DNA from: an uncultured Stomatobaculum sp.
GTDB lineage: Bacteria; Bacillota; Clostridia; Lachnospirales; Lachnospiraceae
Length of the DNA stretch: 64,000 nt
Direction: 5' to 3'
Assembly: GCF_937924975.1 (NCBI RefSeq)
Contig: NZ_CALEYG010000022.1
Location: 1 to 64,000 of the forward strand
The position numbers and the translations under genes are program-made. The notes beneath the pieces are model-generated. The model was not told the DNA's origin. It saw nothing but the letters and a program-made list of their open reading frames with translations, and searched no databases. Shown in pieces: positions 61,339 to 64,000 of this stretch; position 1 is the stretch's first letter; each line of letters starts with the position of its first letter.

Positions 61339-63405
61339 TTATTCCCGCTTGTTCCGCTTGTGCTCCGCCGGTTTCTCGTAGCGCACCGCGACGGCGCGCT
61401 GCACTTCCGCCGCCTTCTCGCGGCTCTCGGGGTCGCTGCGGAGGCGCAGCACCTCTCCCATGCGGTCGCGGAGTCTCGCTGCCTCCTCGAAGTTGAGTTC
61501 GGCCGCGGCCTGACGCATCTTCTTCTCAAGTTCCTTCGAGAGGCGGCGAAGCTCTGCATCGCTCATCGACTCCGGGTCCTTGTCCCATTGCTTTTGATCC
61601 GCAATGACCGCCTTGGTCAGCATAATCACATCGCGAACCGCCTTTTTGATTGTGGTCGGCGTAATGCCGTGCGCCTTGTTGTAGGCCTCCTGCACCGTGC
61701 GGCGGCGCTCCGTCTCCGAGATCGCCCGGCGCATCGAGTCTGTCATATTGTCGGCGTACATAATCACACGGCCCTCGGCATTTCGCGCCGCGCGGCCTAT
61801 GGTCTGCACGAGCGAGGTCTCCGAGCGGAGGAAGCCCTCCTTGTCGGCGTCAAGAATCGCGACCAGCGAAATCTCCGGGATGTCCAGCCCCTCGCGGAGC
61901 AGGTTGATGCCGACCAGCACATCGAACTCGTCGAGGCGCATCGCGCGGATAATCTGCGCGCGCTCCAGGGTATCGATATCCGAGTGCAGGTAGCGAACGC
62001 GGATGCCGACCTCGCGGAGATAGGTCGTCAGATCCTCGGCCATGCGCTTGGTGAGCGTCGTGACCAGAATCTTATTCTTCTTCTCGATCTCTTTGTTGAT
62101 CTCACAGAGCAAATCGTCAATCTGTCCCTCGACCGGGCGCACCGAAATCTCGGGATCCAGAAGACCGGTCGGACGTATCAGCTGTTCCGCGCGAAGCAGT
62201 TCATGCTCCGCCTCATAGCGGTTCGGCGTCGCCGAGACAAAGAGCATCTGGTTCATACGCTCCTCGAACTCCGCGAAGTTCAGCGGGCGGTTGTCCATGG
62301 AACTCGGCAGACGGAAGCCGTACTTCACGAGCGTCGACTTTCGCGCAAAGTTGCCGTTGAACATGCCGCCGATCTGCGGAATTGTGATATGGCTCTCGTC
62401 GACAATCGTGAGAAAATCCTTCGGAAAATAGTCAATCAGCGTAAACGGCGGCTCGCCCGGCTTCTGTTCGGTCAGAAAGCGCGTGTAGTTTTCAATGCCG
62501 GAGCAAAAACCGGTTTCCCGGAGCATCTCGACATCGTAGTGTGTCCGCTCTTCAATGCGCTGCGCCTCGAGGAGCTTGTCCTCGCTCTTTAAGAGCTTCA
62601 CATAGTCTTCGCACTCGGCGAGAATTTCCCGCGCCGCCCGCTCGATTTTCTCGCGCGGCACCACATAGTGGTTCGCCGGGTAAATTGAGATGTGCAGCAC
62701 TTCCGCGAGCGGATTGCCGGTCAGCACATCCGTCTCGGTGATCTTGTCAATCTCATCGCCGAAGAACTCAATCCGGTAGGCGAGCTTATCCTGATCCGCC
62801 GGAAAAATTTCTATCACATCGCCGCGCACGCGGAAGGTGCCGCGGTGAAAGTCGAGGTCGCTCCGGTTGTACTGAATGTTGATGAGCTCTGCAATGACCT
62901 CATCTCTGTCCTTCTCCTGCCCCGGCCTGAGACTCACCATCATGTTCTTATAGTCCGTCGGACTGCCGAGACCGTAGATGCAGGAGACACTCGCAACCAC
63001 AATCACATCCTCCCGCTCGAGGAGCGCGCTCGTCGCCGAATTCCGGAGCCGGTCTATCTCCTCATTGGTCGCGGCGTCCTTCTCGATGTAGGTGTCCGTC
63101 TGCGGCACATAGGCCTCCGGCTGATAGTAGTCGTAGTAGGAGACAAAGTACTCGACCGCGTTGTTCGGGAAGAACTCCTTCATCTCGCTGTAGAGCTGCG
63201 CCGCGAGCGTCTTGTTGTGGGAGATGATGAGTGTCGGCTTCTGCAGCTCCCGAATCACATTTGCCATCGTAAAGGTCTTGCCCGAGCCCGTCACGCCGAC
63301 CAGGGTCTCGAACTGGTTGCCCACGCGAAAACCGTCGACCAGTTCCTGTATGGCCTTCGGCTGATCTCCCATGGGTTGAAACTCGCTGTGCAGTTCAAAT
63401 TTCAT
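61339..63405 (-). CDS. uvrB: Excinuclease ABC subunit B
   Basis: 688 residues. Walker [11 protein letters not shown] near 39, the beta-hairpin [20 protein letters not shown] near 92-111, helicase motifs DESHITIPQ and QTIGRAARN, and the C-terminal UVR motif (about 625-660) with [22 protein letters not shown]. It verifies DNA damage and prepares incision with UvrA and UvrC. The start overlaps the upstream recombinase-like gene by four bases (ATGA). UvrA is not in the window. Confidence 0.98.
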   Translation of the reverse strand: MKFELHSEFQPMGDQPKAIQELVDGFRVGNQFETLVGVTGSGKTFTMANVIRELQKPTLIISHNKTLAAQLYSEMKEFFPNNAVEYFVSYYDYYQPEAYVPQTDTYIEKDAATNEEIDRLRNSATSALLEREDVIVVASVSCIYGLGSPTDYKNMMVSLRPGQEKDRDEVIAELINIQYNRSDLDFHRGTFRVRGDVIEIFPADQDKLAYRIEFFGDEIDKITETDVLTGNPLAEVLHISIYPANHYVVPREKIERAAREILAECEDYVKLLKSEDKLLEAQRIEERTHYDVEMLRETGFCSGIENYTRFLTEQKPGEPPFTLIDYFPKDFLTIVDESHITIPQIGGMFNGNFARKSTLVKYGFRLPSSMDNRPLNFAEFEERMNQMLFVSATPNRYEAEHELLRAEQLIRPTGLLDPEISVRPVEGQIDDLLCEINKEIEKKNKILVTTLTKRMAEDLTTYLREVGIRVRYLHSDIDTLERAQIIRAMRLDEFDVLVGINLLREGLDIPEISLVAILDADKEGFLRSETSLVQTIGRAARNAEGRVIMYADNMTDSMRRAISETERRRTVQEAYNKAHGITPTTIKKAVRDVIMLTKAVIADQKQWDKDPESMSDAELRRLSKELEKKMRQAAAELNFEEAARLRDRMGEVLRLRSDPESREKAAEVQRAVAVRYEKPAEHKRNKRE

Positions 63406-64000
63406 CGTCTTCCCCCGGTGCGCTGTCTCACGGCTCTCTGCTTTGCCGCGCGACTCTCGCGGAGCATGCGGTGCACGGCATAGCTGTTCTTTAAGGACTG
63501 GGGCGTCACCTCGCCCGCAATGCCCGCCTTCTGTCCGTAGGCGCGTATCATCTTCCAGACGCCCTGGCGGCTCAGCGCGCCGCCGCTCAGGTTAAAAAAG
63601 AGATGCTCTTCTTCCGCGGTCTTTAAGAGCAGCGGCCGCCCGGACTCAAGGTACAGACAGAGCGCCTGCCGAAGCTCCTCGTCAAACGAGACCACGCGCT
63701 CCCGCCCTCTCGACTGCCGGCGCACATAGCCAAGCTGTACATCCACATCGCCGGTCTTCAGCGAGATGAGCTCGGAGACTCGGAGTCCCGTCGCACAGAG
63801 AAGCCCGAGCATCGCGCGGTCGCGGAGCTGCTTTGCACTGCTCCCCTCGGTCTCGCGGAGAAAGCTCTGAATCTCCTCCTCCTCGAGAATATAGGGATTC
63901 CGGTGTTCCTGCCGCATGCAGCGCAATCCCTCCGCCGGGGACGTGAGATAGCGCCCGCCCGCCGTCTCATACGCAAAAAAAGCGCGGATGGAAGCCGCCG
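63402..64000 (-). CDS. XerC/D-like tyrosine recombinase fold protein, catalytically degenerate; 5' end outside window
   Basis: The frame is open to the window edge, reading [22 protein letters not shown] before [10 protein letters not shown], so the true start lies upstream. The catalytic domain keeps only the first arginine ([13 protein letters not shown]). The lysine of the beta-hairpin reads Q-S-R-G, the H-x-x-R box reads QSLKNSYAV, and the protein stops 34 residues later without the second histidine or the tyrosine. The stop overlaps the uvrB start, so the short end is part of the operon structure, not a sequencing frameshift. It may bind DNA or Xer proteins without cutting; that is inference. 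Confidence 0.8.
   Translation of the reverse strand, partial: AASIRAFFAYETAGGRYLTSPAEGLRCMRQEHRNPYILEEEEIQSFLRETEGSSAKQLRDRAMLGLLCATGLRVSELISLKTGDVDVQLGYVRRQSRGRERVVSFDEELRQALCLYLESGRPLLLKTAEEEHLFFNLSGGALSRQGVWKMIRAYGQKAGIAGEVTPQSLKNSYAVHRMLRESRAAKQRAVRQRTGGRR

Noticed and set aside
63402..64000. Phage or integron integrase marking a mobile element
   Set aside because: The catalytic residues are lost, it is fused into the uvrB operon, and no att-like repeat or other mobile gene is nearby.

Overview
The window looks like a chromosome segment from a fairly GC-rich Firmicute, most likely a Lachnospiraceae-type clostridium. The reasons are the gene content (S-layer homology protein, zinc-ribbon membrane proteins, GerMN lipoprotein, CIRCE-controlled clpB, Gram-positive type ribosome binding sites) and the two tRNAs for G-ending codons. 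The taxonomic call is inference. All but one of about 51 protein genes lie on the minus strand, so transcription runs from high to low coordinates. Gene starts were chosen by Shine-Dalgarno (SD) position and by overlap with the upstream gene.

Region 1 to 25 kb is a long chain of closely spaced or overlapping minus-strand genes. It starts with plsC, pheA, ppx and ppk1 and continues into a surface-polysaccharide cluster: O-antigen ligase/polymerase-like protein, WbaP-like initiating transferase, glycosyltransferases, an ABC exporter (Wzm plus Wzt with a C-terminal glycan-binding-type domain), a methyltransferase with a repetitive coiled coil, a WsaF-like rhamnosyltransferase and a large HAD protein. 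It ends with CDP-deoxysugar and UDP-galactofuranose genes and an AT-rich GtrA / GT-C pair. The set resembles S-layer glycan clusters of Gram-positive bacteria. The methyltransferase-coiled-coil beside Wzt resembles the WbdD/Wzt chain-length ruler of E. coli O9a, and is the most exciting candidate here.

Region 25 to 33.6 kb holds clpB with a sigma-A promoter overlapped by a CIRCE operator, comEC, and an orphan sensor kinase translationally coupled to a GerMN-domain lipoprotein (an arrangement like actinobacterial MtrB-LpqB). The only plus-strand gene, a small membrane protein, diverges from the kinase.

Region 33.6 to 41.8 kb has an SLH-domain protein in an operon with a MacAB-type exporter, then the glycolytic genes tpiA, pgk and gap.

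Region 41.8 to 50 kb has three zinc-ribbon, single-pass membrane proteins. Two are tandem paralogues, each preceded by a near-duplicate promoter, leader and intrinsic-terminator hairpin, which suggests attenuation. A Na/Pi symporter lies upstream.

Region 50 to 64 kb is housekeeping: NUDIX hydrolase, tRNA-Ser(CGA), SH3-like lipoprotein, mnmA, a DUF1189 membrane protein, cysteine desulfurase, metA, ligA, rluF-like synthase, queA, tRNA-Arg(CCG), uvrB and a catalytically dead, C-terminally short XerC/D-like protein cut by the window end. No intergenic gap exceeds 300 bases; no CRISPR array, rRNA, insertion sequence or prophage was seen.
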